Source: Isoetes taiwanensis
Taxonomy: Eukaryota; Streptophyta; Lycopodiopsida; Isoetales; Isoetaceae
NCBI GenBank assembly: GCA_021234155.1
Contig: JAJEKV010000113.1
Span: forward strand, 308,001-372,000
DNA length: 64,000 nt
Direction of reading: 5' to 3'
Shown: positions 1 through 11,619 of the stretch, piece after piece
How the letters are laid out: every line of letters begins with the position of its first letter
Position numbering within the stretch: position 1 is the stretch's first letter
The notes under the pieces: generated by a model
The model's input: only the letters and a program-made list of their open reading frames with translations
Databases searched by the model: none
Told to the model about the DNA's origin: nothing
Made by a program: the position numbers and the translations under genes

Positions 1-3000
1 ATTTTTTGCAGCAAACGAAACACGAACCCTCTACATGGCAGTATTCCGCACCCTCCGCTAAGGCCAATTCACTACGAACGTGTTGGACATGAGCTACTTT
101 GGTGCTTCCTGGAGCAGGGGTGGTCTTTTGCCCACGAAACTTGGTCTCCAGGGTAATGTCGATGTTTCGAAGTCCGCTGGCGTAGTCGATCACAGCCCGG
201 GTGGGAGAGTTGCCCGTTCGTGGCCAGGGACCTTCCAGAGAGGACCTTTGGGTCGAACTTCTTCTGGAATCTTCTGGCGTCAACGTCCTCCCACTACCTC
301 ATGACATTGTGCAAGATCCTGGTCCAATCTGACTAGGGTATGGCCTCCAAAACGTAAACACTGTACGTTGCTAGGTTATTGTAGGGTTTACGTTATGGAG
401 GTCGAGTTTTATTCAGTTGCACTTGAGACATGGCCGAAAGCCGCAGCTTGAAAACAAGAAGCAATAGAAACCGGCGAAATGGGGTTTGGATTTACCGAGG
501 CGTGCTTTCCTACCAGCTCCTCTCTCCGAGGGCAAATGCCAATGCCTCCCTTCCTAACCCGGTTCCCCTATCCGAATCGCTGAATTCTCCATTCAAGTAA
601 CTTGCTTCGAGCAGGCTCAAAAATTCAAGATCCGTCCGGAGAACATATCAAACCGCAAAGTGTCCTGCAGTCGACCATGTAGAAACCCAAGTGTTTTGTC
701 GTTCGGGCAGTACAAAGACTCCGGAATGGAAATTTGACTTCGCCATGTCGTCCGAAACAACGAAATTACTCTGGGGACCAGGTTACATGGTCATTTTTTG
801 CAGCAAAAGAAACACGAACCCTCTATATGGCAGTATTCCGCACCCTCCGCAAAGGCCAATTCACTACGAACGTGTTGGACATGAGCTACTTTGGCGCTTC
901 CTGGAGCAGGGGTGGTCTTCTGCCCACGAAACTTGGTCTCCAGGGTAATGTCGATGTTTTGAGTCCGCTTGCGCAGTCGATCACGCCCCGGGGTGGGAGA
1001 GTTGCCCGTCCGTGGCCAGGGACCTTCCAGAGAAGACCTTTGGGTCGAACTTCTTCTGGAAGGTTTTATGGCTCCGTCTTCTGGCGTCAACGCCCTCCCA
1101 CTACCTCATGACATTGTGCAAGATCCTGGTCCAATCTGACTAGGGTATGGCCTCCAAAACGTAAACCTTGTGTGTTGCTAGGTTATTGTAGGGTTTACGT
1201 TATGGAGGTCGAGTTTTATTCAGTTGCACTTGAGACATGGCCGAGAAGCTGTAGTTGAAAACAAGAAGCAATAGAAACTGACGAAATGGGGTTTGGATTT
1301 ACCGAGGCAGGAGGCATTGGCATTTGCCCTCCCGGAGGAGCACTGGTAGGAAAGGTCCATACTAATCTTGTACAGACTAGCTAGTTTTATTACTTTGTTT
1401 AAGGCCCATACTAGACTAATCTTGTACAGACTAGCTAGTTTATCCCACTACCTTGCGGCCGCCAAAGTGGAGGACACGTATAGGCTTTTAAGTTCTACCA
1501 CGTTGGGGATCATCATCGTATACCCCCAATAACCAACTCCCAAAGATAAACATACATTGGCAAGGTTTGAACCCATGACCAAATGCACATTTATTTTGGC
1601 ATTATTAGGCACATACCAACTCACCACACATCCGTTGGGCAAAACTTTTGCCTTACATGCACACTTTGTAGGCAGGATTTAATCCCGCCTTAGGAAGTCT
1701 AGGTCCTAGGGGCAACTCTAGGGGCATGGCTTTTTAGCCTCACCATCCTAGTGCCACCTACCATAGTCCCATTGTTTTTTTATTACTTTGTTTAAGGTCC
1801 ATACTAAACTAATCTTGTACAGACTAGCTAGCTTATCCCACTGCCTTGTGGCAGCCAAAGTGGAGGACACGTATAGGCTTTTAAATTCTACCACGTCGGG
1901 GATCATCATCGTATAACCCCAGTAACCAACTCCCAAAGATAAACATACATTGGTAAGGTTTGAACCCTATTTATTTTGGCATTACTAGGCCTATACCAAG
2001 TGTTTTGTCGTTCGGCAGTACAAAGGCTCCGGAATGGAAATTTGACTTCGCCATGTCGGCCGAAACAGCGAAATTACCCTGGGGACCAGGTTACACGGTC
2101 ATTTTTTGCAGCAAAAGAAACACGAACCCTCTACATGGCAGTATTCCGCACCCTCCACTAAGGCCAATTCACTACGAACGTGTTGGACATGAGCTACTTT
2201 GGTGCTTCCTGGAGCAGGGGTGGTCTTTTGCCCACGAAACTTGTGTCTCCAGGGTAATGTCGATGTTTCGAGTCCGTTGGCCAGAGTCGATCACGCAGCC
2301 CGGGTGGGAGAGTTGCCCGTCCGGTGGCGAGGACCTTCCGCAGAGGACCTTTGGGTCGAACTTCTTCTGGAAGGTTTTATGGCTCCGTCTTCTGGCGTCA
2401 ACGCCCTCCCACTACCTCATGACATTGTGCAAGATCCTGGTCCAATCTGACTAGGGTATGGCCTCCAAAACGTAAACACTGTACGTTGCTAGGTTATTGT
2501 AGGGTTTACGTTATGGAGGTCGAGTTTTTTTCAGTTGCACTTGAGACATGGCCGAGAAGCTGCAGTTGAAAACAAGAAGCAATAGAAACTGACGAAATGG
2601 GGTTTGGATTTACCGAGGCAGGCTTTCCTACCAGTGCTCCTCCGGGAGGGCAAATGCCAATGCCTCCCTTCCCGGAACCCGGTTTCCCTATCCGACCGTT
2701 GAATTCTCCATTCAAGTAACTTTCTTCGAGCAGGCTCAAAAAAAATCAAGATCTGTCCGGGAGAACATATCAAACCGCAAAGTGTCCTGCAGTCGACCAT
2801 GTAGAAACCCAAGTGTTTTGTCGTTCGGGCAGTACAAAAGCTCCGGAATGGAAATTTGACTTCGCCATGTCGTCTGAAACAACGAAATTACTCTGGGGAC
2901 TAGGTTACACGGTCATTTTTTGCAGCAAAAGCAACACGAACCCTCTACATGGCAGTATTTCGCACCCTCCGCGAAGGCCAATTCACTACGAACGTGTTGG

Positions 3001-3478
3001 ACATGAGCTACTTTGGCGTTTCCTGGAGCAGGGGTGGTCTTCTGCCCACGAAACTTGGTCTCCAGGGTAATGTCGATGTTTCGAGTCCGTTGGCGAGTCG
3101 GATCACGCCCTGGGGTGGGAGAGTTGCCCGTCTGTGGCCAGGGAACTTCCAGAGAGGACCTTTGGGTCGAACTTCTTCTGGAAGGTTTTATGGCTCCATC
3201 TTCTGGCGTCAACGCCCTCCCACTACCTCATAACATTGTGCAAGATCCTGGTCCAATCTGACTAGGGTATGGCCTCCAAAACATAAACCCTGTGTGTTGC
3301 TAGGTTATTGTAGGGTTTACGTTATGGAGGTCGAGTTTTATTCAGTTGCACTTGAGACATGGCCGAAAGCGCAGTTGAAAACAAGAAGCAATAGAACCAC
3401 GAAATGGGGTTTGGATTTCATCGACGCAGGCTTTCCTACCAAAGTGCTCCTCCCGGAGGGCAAATGCCAATGCCTCCC
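1..3478 (+). repeat. R1 tandem repeat array, unit about 810 bp
   Basis: Copies: partial 1-345, full 345-1150, interrupted 1150-1352 plus 1997-2460, full 2460-3268, partial 3268-3478. Each unit begins with GGCCTCCAAAACGTAAAC and, about 40 bases on, has GTTTACGTTATGGAGG, so the unit boundary is itself a hairpin. Copies agree closely except in short CG-rich patches (for example after GACATGGCCGA and around GATCACGCCCC). Open frames inside are short, differ between copies and match no family I know, so I call none of them coding. Confidence 0.9.
1353..1996 (-). repeat. R2 repeat relics embedded in R1
   Basis: Two diverged, partial copies of the R2 unit that forms the array at 20390-26962, in opposite orientation. 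Recognisable on the minus strand: the CTAGCTAGT motif, the AGAACTTAAAAGC stretch, the GGGTTCAAACC box (1560-1580) and the CCCCTAGAGTTGCC stretch (about 1700-1725). They replace the middle of one R1 unit, so R1 was older or was rearranged with R2 here. Confidence 0.85.
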
Positions 3479-4440
3479 CGCCCCAAATCCAAACCCCATT
3501 TCGCCGGTTTCTTGCTTGTTTTCAACCGCAGCCTTTCGCCATGTCTCAAGTGCAACTCGAATAAAACTCGACCTCCATAACGTAAACCCTACAATAACCT
3601 AGCAAGGCAATGTGGTTTACGCTTTTGGAGGCCATACCCCAGTCGATTGGACCAGGATCTTGCACAATGTCATGAGGTAGTGGGAGGGCGCTGACGCCGT
3701 AAGATCTGAGCCATAAAATCTTCCGTATAGAAGTTCACCCAAAGGTCCTCTCTCTCGAAAGTCCCCTCGCCATGGATCCGCAACTCTCCCACCCCTCGAA
3801 CCGGATCTTACTCCGCCAAGGGACTCAAACATTGACATTACCCCGAGACCAAGTTTCAAGAGCGTAAGACCACCCCCGCCCAGAAGCGCCAAAGTAGCTC
3901 ATGTCCAACACGCTCAGAGTGAATTGGCCTTTAGCGGAGGGTGCGGAATACCGCCATGTAGAGGGTTCGTGTTTTTTGCTGCAAAAATGACCATGTAACT
4001 TGGTTTCCGTGGTAATTTCATTGCTTTGGACGACATGGCAAAGTCAAATCTCCATTCCGGAGCCTTTGTAATCGCCTCGAACGACAAAACACTTGGGTTT
4101 CTACACCTGGCCGACCGCGATGACACTTTTGCGGTTTGATACGCTCTCCCGCATGCATCTTGAATTTTTGAGCCTGCTCGGCAAGTTACTTGAATGGAGA
4201 ATTCAACGGTCGGATAGGGAAACCGGTTCCCGAAGGGAGGCATTGGCATTTGCCCTCCGTGAGGAGCACCGTAGGAAAGCCCGCCTCTAAATCCAAACCC
4301 CATTTCGCCGGGCTTATTGCTTGTTTTCGATCGCAGCCTTCTCGACCATGTCTCAAATGCAACTGAATAAAACTCGACCTCCATAACGTAAACCCTACAA
4401 TAACCTAGCAATGCACAGGGTTTACGTTTTGGAGGCCAAA
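3479..4440 (-). repeat. R1 inverted arm (large palindrome with 2460-3478)
   Basis: From 3480 the sequence reads as the reverse complement of R1: 3480-3640 pairs with about 3270-3440, and 3640-4435 pairs with the full unit 2460-3268. The arms are about 1 kb with almost no spacer; the minus arm is visibly more diverged. The centre lies at about 3478. Confidence 0.85.
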
Positions 4441-4584
4441 ACGTGGTCGACTTCTTTGATAACTAGGTGGACCATTTCTAAACATGCATGGGGAGCCATG
4501 AGAACTGAAATAACAGAGTTTCGATCTAGTCGCCAATCCGAGTGACCCCAAACAATTTTGCTACTGCATAAGGCGCTCTACACC

Positions 4585-4690
4585 TTTAATTGCAAAACTA
4601 GGAGGAGAATAAATCAAAACCCCATTCTTGCAATTTCTACTGCCTCATGTTTTCAACAGCAGCTGCTCGACCATGTCCCAAGTGCAACGA
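4585..4690 (-). repeat. diverged R1 fragment
   Basis: A stretch with AAACCCCATT, TTTTCAACAGCAGCTG, GACCATGTC and AAGTGCAAC in the same order as the inverted R1 arm at 3485-3565. Too diverged for exact ends. Confidence 0.55.
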
Positions 4691-4699
4691 GCCAAAGTG

Positions 4700-5550
4700 T
4701 CTTAGGAGTCTTAACAGTTGTTTGCTTGTTGCATAAGTTGTCTAAGATATTATGATTCTTCATACAGTCATGTCTTTGATACAAAGTTTTCTATGGAGAT
4801 TATAACCTGTAAAAAAAGGAAGAAAGCACTTACAGCAGAACTCCAGCAAGATTGCCATTTAAACAAGAATAAAGGCCCTTAAGAGATAATCTTTCCACCC
4901 AATTCAGCTGCCTGCAAAAACCTACATATGTATAATGCAATATCATCCATAAGCATATTGAGAAATCCTCAAACGAAGTATCTTAAAAAAGGAAGTTACA
5001 ATGAGAAAGAATCTTAAAAAACGAAGTATCTTAAAATAAGATAGTTAGGCATTACCCACTAATCTAAATACGAAGAAAGTTAGTGGATAAGACTACAACA
5101 GGTTACGGTTACGGTTACGGTAGGCTGAACTTTCCCTATAGGACACGAGCAACTAATTTTCACCATCGTCTAGATAAATCACGCTAAGTCTAGACCGAGA
5201 AAATAATTTCAGATAAACAAATTAAGTAGTGCCAAATGGATAGTTAACTGTTTCAAATAGGAATTGTCAATTCTATTGCATCCATACTCCTTAGGAAGCT
5301 TAGTCAATGATTTAAAGGATTCCTATGCAGAAGTATGACAAAGATATTCTGATGCAATTGTTTGGAATTGGGGAGCTGCCAAACTATAATGTCTAGCCAC
5401 TAGTTTAGAGGATTACCATGCAGAGGAGCTCTGATACCTTCGTGCACATGATTCGGAAGCAAGGTTTTCCCGAGCAAGGTTTTTCCCGAGTTTGTGTTTA
5501 GGTTTAAGGTGTTAGCTGTGGTATTTTGCTCGATGGCTCCAACAATTACA
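4700..5550. other. no gene seen; AT-rich spacer
   Basis: No frame with recognisable protein similarity. The only local feature is a short hexamer run, about 3.5 copies of GGTTAC at 5101-5121, too short and of the wrong sequence to be a plant telomere tract. Confidence 0.6.
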
Positions 5551-5556
5551 TCTCTA

Positions 5557-5700
5557 ATTCTTAGTGCAAATCGTCTAAGTGCAATAAGTTATCTTGTTTT
5601 TCAAAGAACCATTGGATTCTTAGTGCAAATCGTCTAAGTGCAATAATTTATCTTGTTTTTCAAAGAACCATTACATTCTTAGAAAGAACCATTGGATAAG
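5557..5700. repeat. minisatellite, period about 59 bp
   Basis: Starts at 5557, 5616 and 5675; the first two copies share ATTCTTAGTGCAAATCGTC and TTTTTCAAAGAACCATT, the third is truncated. Confidence 0.8.
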
Positions 5701-5796
5701 ATAAATTAGATACAATTAAAACCATTGGATGACGTGGATAACTATTGGATCGTCTATAGCGAACCTTAGTACCAACTAGATATAGGCATGATTTAA

Positions 5797-6290
5797 TGGT
5801 GTTCCACTAATGATATCCAAAATGGGGGGATAATGTTAGGATAGTGCGTAGTCTTGCCATTTTATAATGCTTGGGGATTTGTTGCAATGGTCCTATTCCC
5901 CATAAACAATTATATCTCAAATTCTTAATGGTCTAAATTATACCAAGATGTAGGAACGGTTTAATGGTGTTCCACTAATGATATCCAAAATGGGGGAATA
6001 ATGTTAGGATATTGCATGGTCTTGCCATTTTAATGCTTGGGGATTTGTTGCAATGGTCCTTTCCTCCATAAAGAAATACATCTCACAATTCTTAATGGTT
6101 TGTTATGCAAAAATGTAGGCGTGGTTTAATGGTCTTTCTCTAACAATATCCAAAATGTTAGGATATTGTTAGGATTTTGCATGGTCCTATGACATTTATG
6201 CTTAGGGATTTGTTGCAGCGGTCCTGCACCCCCTCAAGGAATACAAATCAAATTCTTGATGGTTTTGTTATGCAAAAATAGGCGTTAAGT
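5797..6290. repeat. minisatellite, period about 166 bp, 3 copies
   Basis: Copies start near 5798, 5965 and 6131. Shared landmarks are TAATGGTGTTCCACTAA, TATCCAAAATG, TTAGGAT, GGGGATTTGTTGCAATGG and AATTCTTAATGG. The third copy is most diverged and carries an internal duplication around TGTTAGGATATTG. Confidence 0.85.
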
Positions 6291-6371
6291 AATTGAAGTA
6301 GTTGAAGTAACTTGTCTTACATGGAATACTAGTATAAGGACATGTGATCGTGCACGTGCATCACATGTAGC

Positions 6372-6850
6372 AAATTAAGTACTATGTCCTACCACTATAA
6401 AGACCCGTGATATGGAAGGATAGGACATGTAGAGAATCAAGTATTCTTTCCTACTTCTATAAAGACATGTGACAATAGAAATATTACACATGTCGTAATT
6501 CATGTATTCTTTCCTACAATGCCTTAGCAAATAAAGTGCTCTGTCCTACTACTATAAAGACATGTGACATGGAAGCATACGACATGTAGAGAATCAAGTA
6601 TTCTTTCCTACTTCTATAAAGACATGTGACAATAGAAGTATTACACATGTCGTAATTCATGTATTCTTTCCTATAATGCCTTAGTAAATAAAGTACTCTG
6701 TCCTACTACTATCAAGACATGTGAATGGAAGTATAGGACATGTAGAGAATCAAATATTCTTTCCTACATCTATAAAGACATGTGACAATAGAATTATTAG
6801 ACATGTAGAAATTCAAGTATTCTTTCCTACAGTGGATTGTATTATAAAAT
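6372..6850. repeat. minisatellite, period about 157 bp, 3 copies
   Basis: Copies begin at the CTGTCCTACTACTATAAAGA motif near 6385, 6543 and 6700. Within each, a sub-repeat AAAGACATGTGACA and ATGTAGAGAATCAAGTATTC recurs, so the array has two levels of periodicity. Confidence 0.85.
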
Positions 6851-7690
6851 GACATGTCACAATAGAAGAAACTACAAAACAATAATGGATGTTTTAGTCC
6901 ACTGAAAAAAGAACACCATTATTGAACAAAACCATACTTCCACAAATCCACATGTAGGATTCTTTGAAAACAGGACATGTAGACCTACCAAAACTGATGT
7001 TTTCAACAGTGGACCAAAAACCGGGGTGAGTGTGCTTGCACAAGAATGACCATCATTTTGAAGAGTCCTTCTAGAAATTTTCACAATATCTGAAGTTTGA
7101 AGCTGAAATTATCGTGTCCAAGCGATTCCAAGGACCTACATTCAAAGTTTGTTGTGATTATGTGACAACAGGAAAATGCAATGAGCAAGCACTAACCTCT
7201 CAATATGTCTACTTCTGTCGTGCAAGCCCATGCTATCAAAGTGATATATTTCTAGTTTATATCTATGTGGGAGACATGCATGACTTACGATCAGAAAAGA
7301 GGTCCAATGAAGTTCGTCACCATCAGGAACAAACATGTACTGTCACTTATCTAGATTCACGTGTTTCCTTATTGTTTTGTGGGAGGATTAATTAATCCTT
7401 GAACCACTTCGTATCAGTTTCCAACATCGGTGGAGCTAATCACGGCAGTTTCAATTCCACTCAGCAATGCTTCCAAATGTGTATGTGGCTTTAGATAAAT
7501 AAATACTGACGAAGCTCTCTCATCTCTAGTTCTAAACACACATGAAAATATTTGCTCCCAAATCCATTCAAATATTTAAAATAAAAAAAGTACAACACAT
7601 ATAAAAAAAAAATGTTACTTTTATTGACTATCAAAGGGTTTTACAAGATTCATTTATGAAAATACTTGTCGAGTATTTTTATACAGTTGC
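6851..7690. other. no gene supported
   Basis: AT-rich. An open frame of 93 codons lies at 7114-7395 on the plus strand, cysteine-containing but unlike any family I recognise and without flanking gene structure, so I do not call it. A 64-codon frame overlaps it on the other strand. Confidence 0.5.
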
Positions 7691-7698
7691 ATGATTCT

Positions 7699-8278
7699 TC
7701 AGAATCCCACATGTTTCACATTGGGTTTTCCTTCACATAAGCAGGCACACTTTCGCAGCCAGAGTCCTTCCAGCCATGGTTTGAGTTTTTTCAAAAGAAA
7801 ATTGGAATCCAATCTGTTAGGAGCAAAGGTATTTGGACATATCATAGTGTTTGGTTGATTGGTAAAACCCTTGTATCTGCTGTCATCTATCAACAGTGTG
7901 TTTATCATTTGGTATTTCCAATAGTTTTGGTACACTTTTGACAGATTCTTAAAGAAAATTGGTTTATCAACTACTTTTAACTTTATGTTGATGCAGTCAT
8001 CCTGACTCCAAATAAAAAGAAACATGCCCTTATATTCCTGCAGCAACTTTCTCAGGAACAAGTCGACATTATTTCTGGCTATGATGGACCACAATGCAAT
8101 CTGAAATTTTGAAAAACACCATTCTAAGAACTCCCATAATCCAGGCCTGGAAACTGCTGCCTTTTGAAGGTTCAATTTTTGGAGGATCTGGCGTGGCCGA
8201 TGCAGGGATCCTCTCTTTCAAGTCATAAAACTTGCCCAAAATCCCATTAAAATCTAGAACAAGGAGAACTTCGGTTAA
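7699..8278 (-). pseudogene. FCP1/NIF-type (SCP-like) HAD phosphatase, frameshifted fragment
   Basis: Similar to the FCP1-homology (NLI-interacting-factor) domain of plant HAD-fold phosphatases, which remove phosphate from Ser/Thr of nuclear proteins. Visible in order: the hydrophobic strand and motif I as LLVLDFNGILG (about 8275-8235), then after a frameshift near 8160-8180 FLEWCFSKFQIALWS with WSIIARNNVD (motif II region), FLFIWSQDDC, and motif III as LLIDDSRYKG, ending EGKPNVKHVGF and a stop at 7699. Motif I reads DxNG where an active FCP1 enzyme has DxDx(T/V); plant NIF-like members with Asn occur, so this alone does not prove inactivity. The frameshift, and the very short distance between motif I and the rest, mark a broken copy. 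No introns are evident across the matched part, which fits a processed copy. Flanked by minisatellites and a LINE relic. Confidence 0.75.
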
Positions 8279-8861
8279 CCTGATGGCAAGGATAAGGGAG
8301 AAGCCCCTTCCATGAGGAGGGAAGCACAGGCCAAAGCTCAATCAACAAGATTGGCTCAATAGGCTGTTGATAGCGGCTAATGTCTCGCAATAAACCAAGC
8401 ATTAGCAGAAGCGTGGAAACATCACAAGGGGAGAATGGAAGGTAATAGTATCTGCATTACAGGCCTAGCAGAAGAGTACAATCCTTAATACCCCAGGTGT
8501 TTAGAAGGCAAGTGGTTACGGAAAATTAACGGATCGCAGAGCTGGAGACCGCACACGACAAATGGAAAATAGCATCTGTCTGGCGCACTTCATGAGGCAG
8601 TAGGACACGCAGAAACTCGTTGCATGTGTGCTCGCATGGATTCCCTGTCCACTACCATAGAAGTCATGACACGAGACAAGCAATGTCCGAGCACGAGACG
8701 ATGGAAACCATCTCTTGCCTTCGATCAGGAGTTGAGAAGGGTATTAGCATGACACGAGGTGTCCATGCAGCCTTTGCTAGTCACAGCTAAGAGCCCTTCA
8801 GAGTAGGGCCGAGTCACGGGAAGTGCCCTCGATGGCAGTGAACCCTGCCCTAGATACCCGC
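8279..8861. other. no gene supported
   Basis: GC-richer than its left neighbour and possibly the 5' part of the LINE relic that follows, but I cannot align it with a known domain. Only short frames with many stops. Confidence 0.4.
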
Positions 8862-9830
8862 ATGCTGATACCCGCATGCTGGAACTCGCGCGCAGCCTCG
8901 TTGCTCGAGACCAAGAGCTGCAAGAGCTACTGGCTGCCATTATCAAGCAAGGTGAGGGCCTCCGTGTAGAGTTTCATGAACAGTTGCAACAATGCATACA
9001 TGGATTGGCAAGGCAATAGAAATTTCAGCAGAAGCTGAGCTCTAGGCTCCAGAAAGAAGAGGTCATAACATAGGTCGCGCCAGTCCCACACATCCAATGG
9101 CTTGAGTGACCTCAGCCAAGACCACACACTCCTGCACCACCAAGCCACCCCATGCCGCCGCCACCCCAGCACAAGACACAACTTATGCCCTGTCCACCGC
9201 ACATAGCACCTACCACGGCACCCAGCATTGATCCGGCCATCAGAGAGCTCCTGAAATGGAGACACAGGAGCCACAATGTGGTGGTGCGCGGCCTCACAGA
9301 GTAGGTAGGAAAAAACTGCATTACCCGACTCCAGACACCAATCCTTGCCTGGATGACGTTCCATACACCCAAATCATCAGGGTGAGCCGCCATGGAGCCT
9401 ATCGTCCTGACTATTCTTGAGTAGTCATACTCACGGCCAGGGACATGCAAGAGGGGGAAGCCATCTTGCGTTAGGGCAAGCAGTTGAAGGGGATCGACAT
9501 GTATATTGGTTGAGATCTAACCCCTGCATAACAGGAAGATTGCAGGTGTGAGTTTGACAAAGTCAAGAACGTTCACAAACAAGAAGGATTTGCATAACTG
9601 ATCCAGAGCAGGATGCAAATCTTCTGACCATTGGTACTTCATCTTTGTCGGGGACTTCAATGCATGCACCGGTGCAGAACAACCCATGAAATTTGATCCC
9701 ATGGCTGATGATGTATTGCAACTATACCCTTCAGAAGGATCTTGGCCACAGGCATCAGATGACAATCAGGTCACGCGCTATGGTAGGCAGATCTTGCTGC
9801 TTTACAGCAGCTTTAACCTGGTAGTGTTTG
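8862..9830 (+). pseudogene. decayed LINE (family B) with ORF1 and endonuclease remnants
   Basis: 8875-9010 reads as a coiled-coil-like stretch (LVARDQELQELLAAIIKQ), then a Pro-rich part near 9120-9220, then HNVVVRGLTE near 9275, together suggesting a LINE ORF1. 9590-9830 matches the endonuclease (EEP) part of the LINE at 56820-59196: VGDFNACTGAEQPMKFDP, then SDDNQ and RYGRQ in the same order. Numerous stops and indels. The RT part is absent. The same family is therefore present twice in the window, at very different ages. Confidence 0.7.
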
Positions 9831-10575
9831 GCCTATATCAACGCATTTTATTTTTGTAAAAAATTGTATTCCTTTTTGCTTTTTAGATCTGCATGGGCAT
9901 GAACGTTCTCTTATGCAGAACTAGGACATGCATCTTGAAACTAGAGCTACAGAATTACATCATGTAATTCCAAAATAGTAGAGAGACCTTATGAGACCTT
10001 ATTATTACCTGCCAATTAGTCTATTTAAGTCACAGAACTATTATCTGTCACAGTATAAAATTGAGGTGTATTTAAACTATGTTTAATGCTTTGCAGCATA
10101 TGAGAGGAGCATGCTTGAATATAACCTCCAATCTAGAAGGGTAACTGTTTGCTTATCAACCTAGATGATTTCAAATATCTGTTTTAATTCCATTAAGCAT
10201 TTTCACATTACGAAGTATATCATCAGATCGCATATACTATGTACAATAGTTTGGCTTGTAAAGCTTTTCTAAAAGAAGTCCACATCTGTGCAAAATACTC
10301 AACTTTTTTTCTGATCATAAGATATCATTATCTCTAAGGTGTAGACATATGTGCAGCTTATGCGCAGAGTTTGCATTCTAGAGCCAACAAGAGACTTCAC
10401 AAAAAGAAAGATCAAATATCAAAAGTCACTTCCCTTAGACGTGTATCCTCCTTGCAAATGTCTGCTACCAAGATTACAGTCTTCGAACCACCACATCAAT
10501 TTGGTTTTTTGACGTTGCAACTTTCTTTTCTGTTCATGCATCCTTCTAGGCTAAGAAATAACTCCAACGAACAAA
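9831..10575. other. no gene seen
   Basis: AT-rich, no frame with recognisable similarity and no repeat matching elsewhere in the window. Confidence 0.5.
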
Positions 10576-10579
10576 AAAG

Positions 10580-10715
10580 CAACAAGGAAAGGAGAGAACT
10601 TGTACTTGCAACCAATCAATACACTGTTAGCCTGAAAAAGGTAAGAGTGCAAGGGCCAAAAGATACATGCGGTGTCTCTCGGCGTTCAGTCTTTCACACC
10701 TTGTAACCTTTTGCC
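10580..10715 (-). other. exon-like block, member of the FGPC/VGC family
   Basis: On the minus strand this reads VSFGPC, then ANSVLIGC-like in broken frame, closely following the block at 43319-43440 (VPFGPC ... ANYVLVGC). Nucleotide landmarks shared with 43.3 and 55.5 kb: TTGCAACCAATCAATACA and GTGCAAGGGCCAAAAG. The usual donor dinucleotide after the final Cys codon is lost here (GCAAGTACAAG). It lies just outside the copia insertion. Function unknown. Confidence 0.5.
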
Positions 10716-10849
10716 ATGCATTAGTTCTAGCTAGAAGAATGATGCTAAACTAAATAATCTATGCCCCATATCTCTATTACCACAAAAAAACATCCACTAA
10801 AATTTCCTCATGTTTTCGCTCTATATACATTTTGTTTTAACGTTGTTGC

Positions 10850-11347
10850 TGAAGAAATTCACTAGGATTTTTGTCAGATCTTGAAATAATCTATGAATAA
10901 GTATCTTGATGTTAATATTGCACAACAATGCAATAAACCATTAACCATACAGATGCTACAGTAAAAGAGTAATTTTCAATGGTCATTCAACTGCTTACTA
11001 ATATATTCAAAACATGCAAACTTCGAGAGCCCAAGCACTTACGATCCTTCAAGTCTTTGATCAACACACATACTGCATGATTCGTTCATCTCTAATTTAT
11101 AAAGATCATTCCAGCATTCTAGACGGACCGACCTGATACTCCCTTGCCGATCCTGATCTTTCCAAATTCAAATTTCCTCTTGCCTCCATTTTATTCGACC
11201 CCTGTTTGACCTAAGATCAATGCTAAATAAGGCGATGTTTTAATAGCTTAATTTTTCTCCATCAACACTTAATAGGTTAATGTCACTATGGTTTAACCAT
11301 TGACCATTAACCATGTCTTAGGTTTAATATTTCAATCATAATCGACG
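10850..11347 (-). repeat. copia 3' LTR, distal piece
   Basis: Aligns with the 5' LTR from TGAAGAAATTCACTAGG (33679) through TTTAATATTTCAATCATAAT (36520) except that it lacks the Helitron-like insert. It stops at GACG (11344-11347); the LTR resumes with AGACGTTCAATCTC at 29316. By itself it would look like a truncated solo LTR. Confidence 0.85.
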
Positions 11348-11619
11348 CTAGGTCCACCAATCGGTTAAAATGTTGGGAAAATGGGCGAGCCAATTTTCTT
11401 GCTTCTTTGTCCTTTTCCCCGCTTTTTTCTCTACAAGCCTCTTCTTGGGAAAACTTAAGGGAAAATTTGAATTTCTCGTGATCTCAAGCCCAATTCCTCG
11501 GGGATCATCCTGCTGCCCTAGTAGAAGGGTAGCTCTAGCTGCAATCCTCTCATCGCCCTCTAACTCGACTCCCATTTTAATACACTTATGAAGTCAGATT
11601 CTCTCTTCATTCGATCTTT

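Noticed and set aside
80-4411. Many open frames of 60-165 codons in the R1 region
   Set aside because: They occur on both strands at the same places in each repeat copy, change by frameshift between copies, and show no protein motif. They follow the repeat, not a gene.
5101-5121. GGTTAC repeats as an interstitial telomere
   Set aside because: Only about 3.5 copies and not the plant TTTAGGG sequence.
7114-7395. 93-codon open frame as a gene
   Set aside because: No recognisable domain, no exon structure around it, and flanked by minisatellite and AT-rich DNA.
8927-9450. Trp/Cys-rich minus-strand frames of 145 and 112 codons
   Set aside because: They lie opposite the plus-strand LINE ORF1 remnant and have no similarity of their own.
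10850-11347. Truncated solo LTR of an independent copia insertion
   Set aside because: Its break coincides with the break in the 3' LTR at 29316 and the left flank matches the right flank of the 5' LTR, so it is better explained as part of one element.
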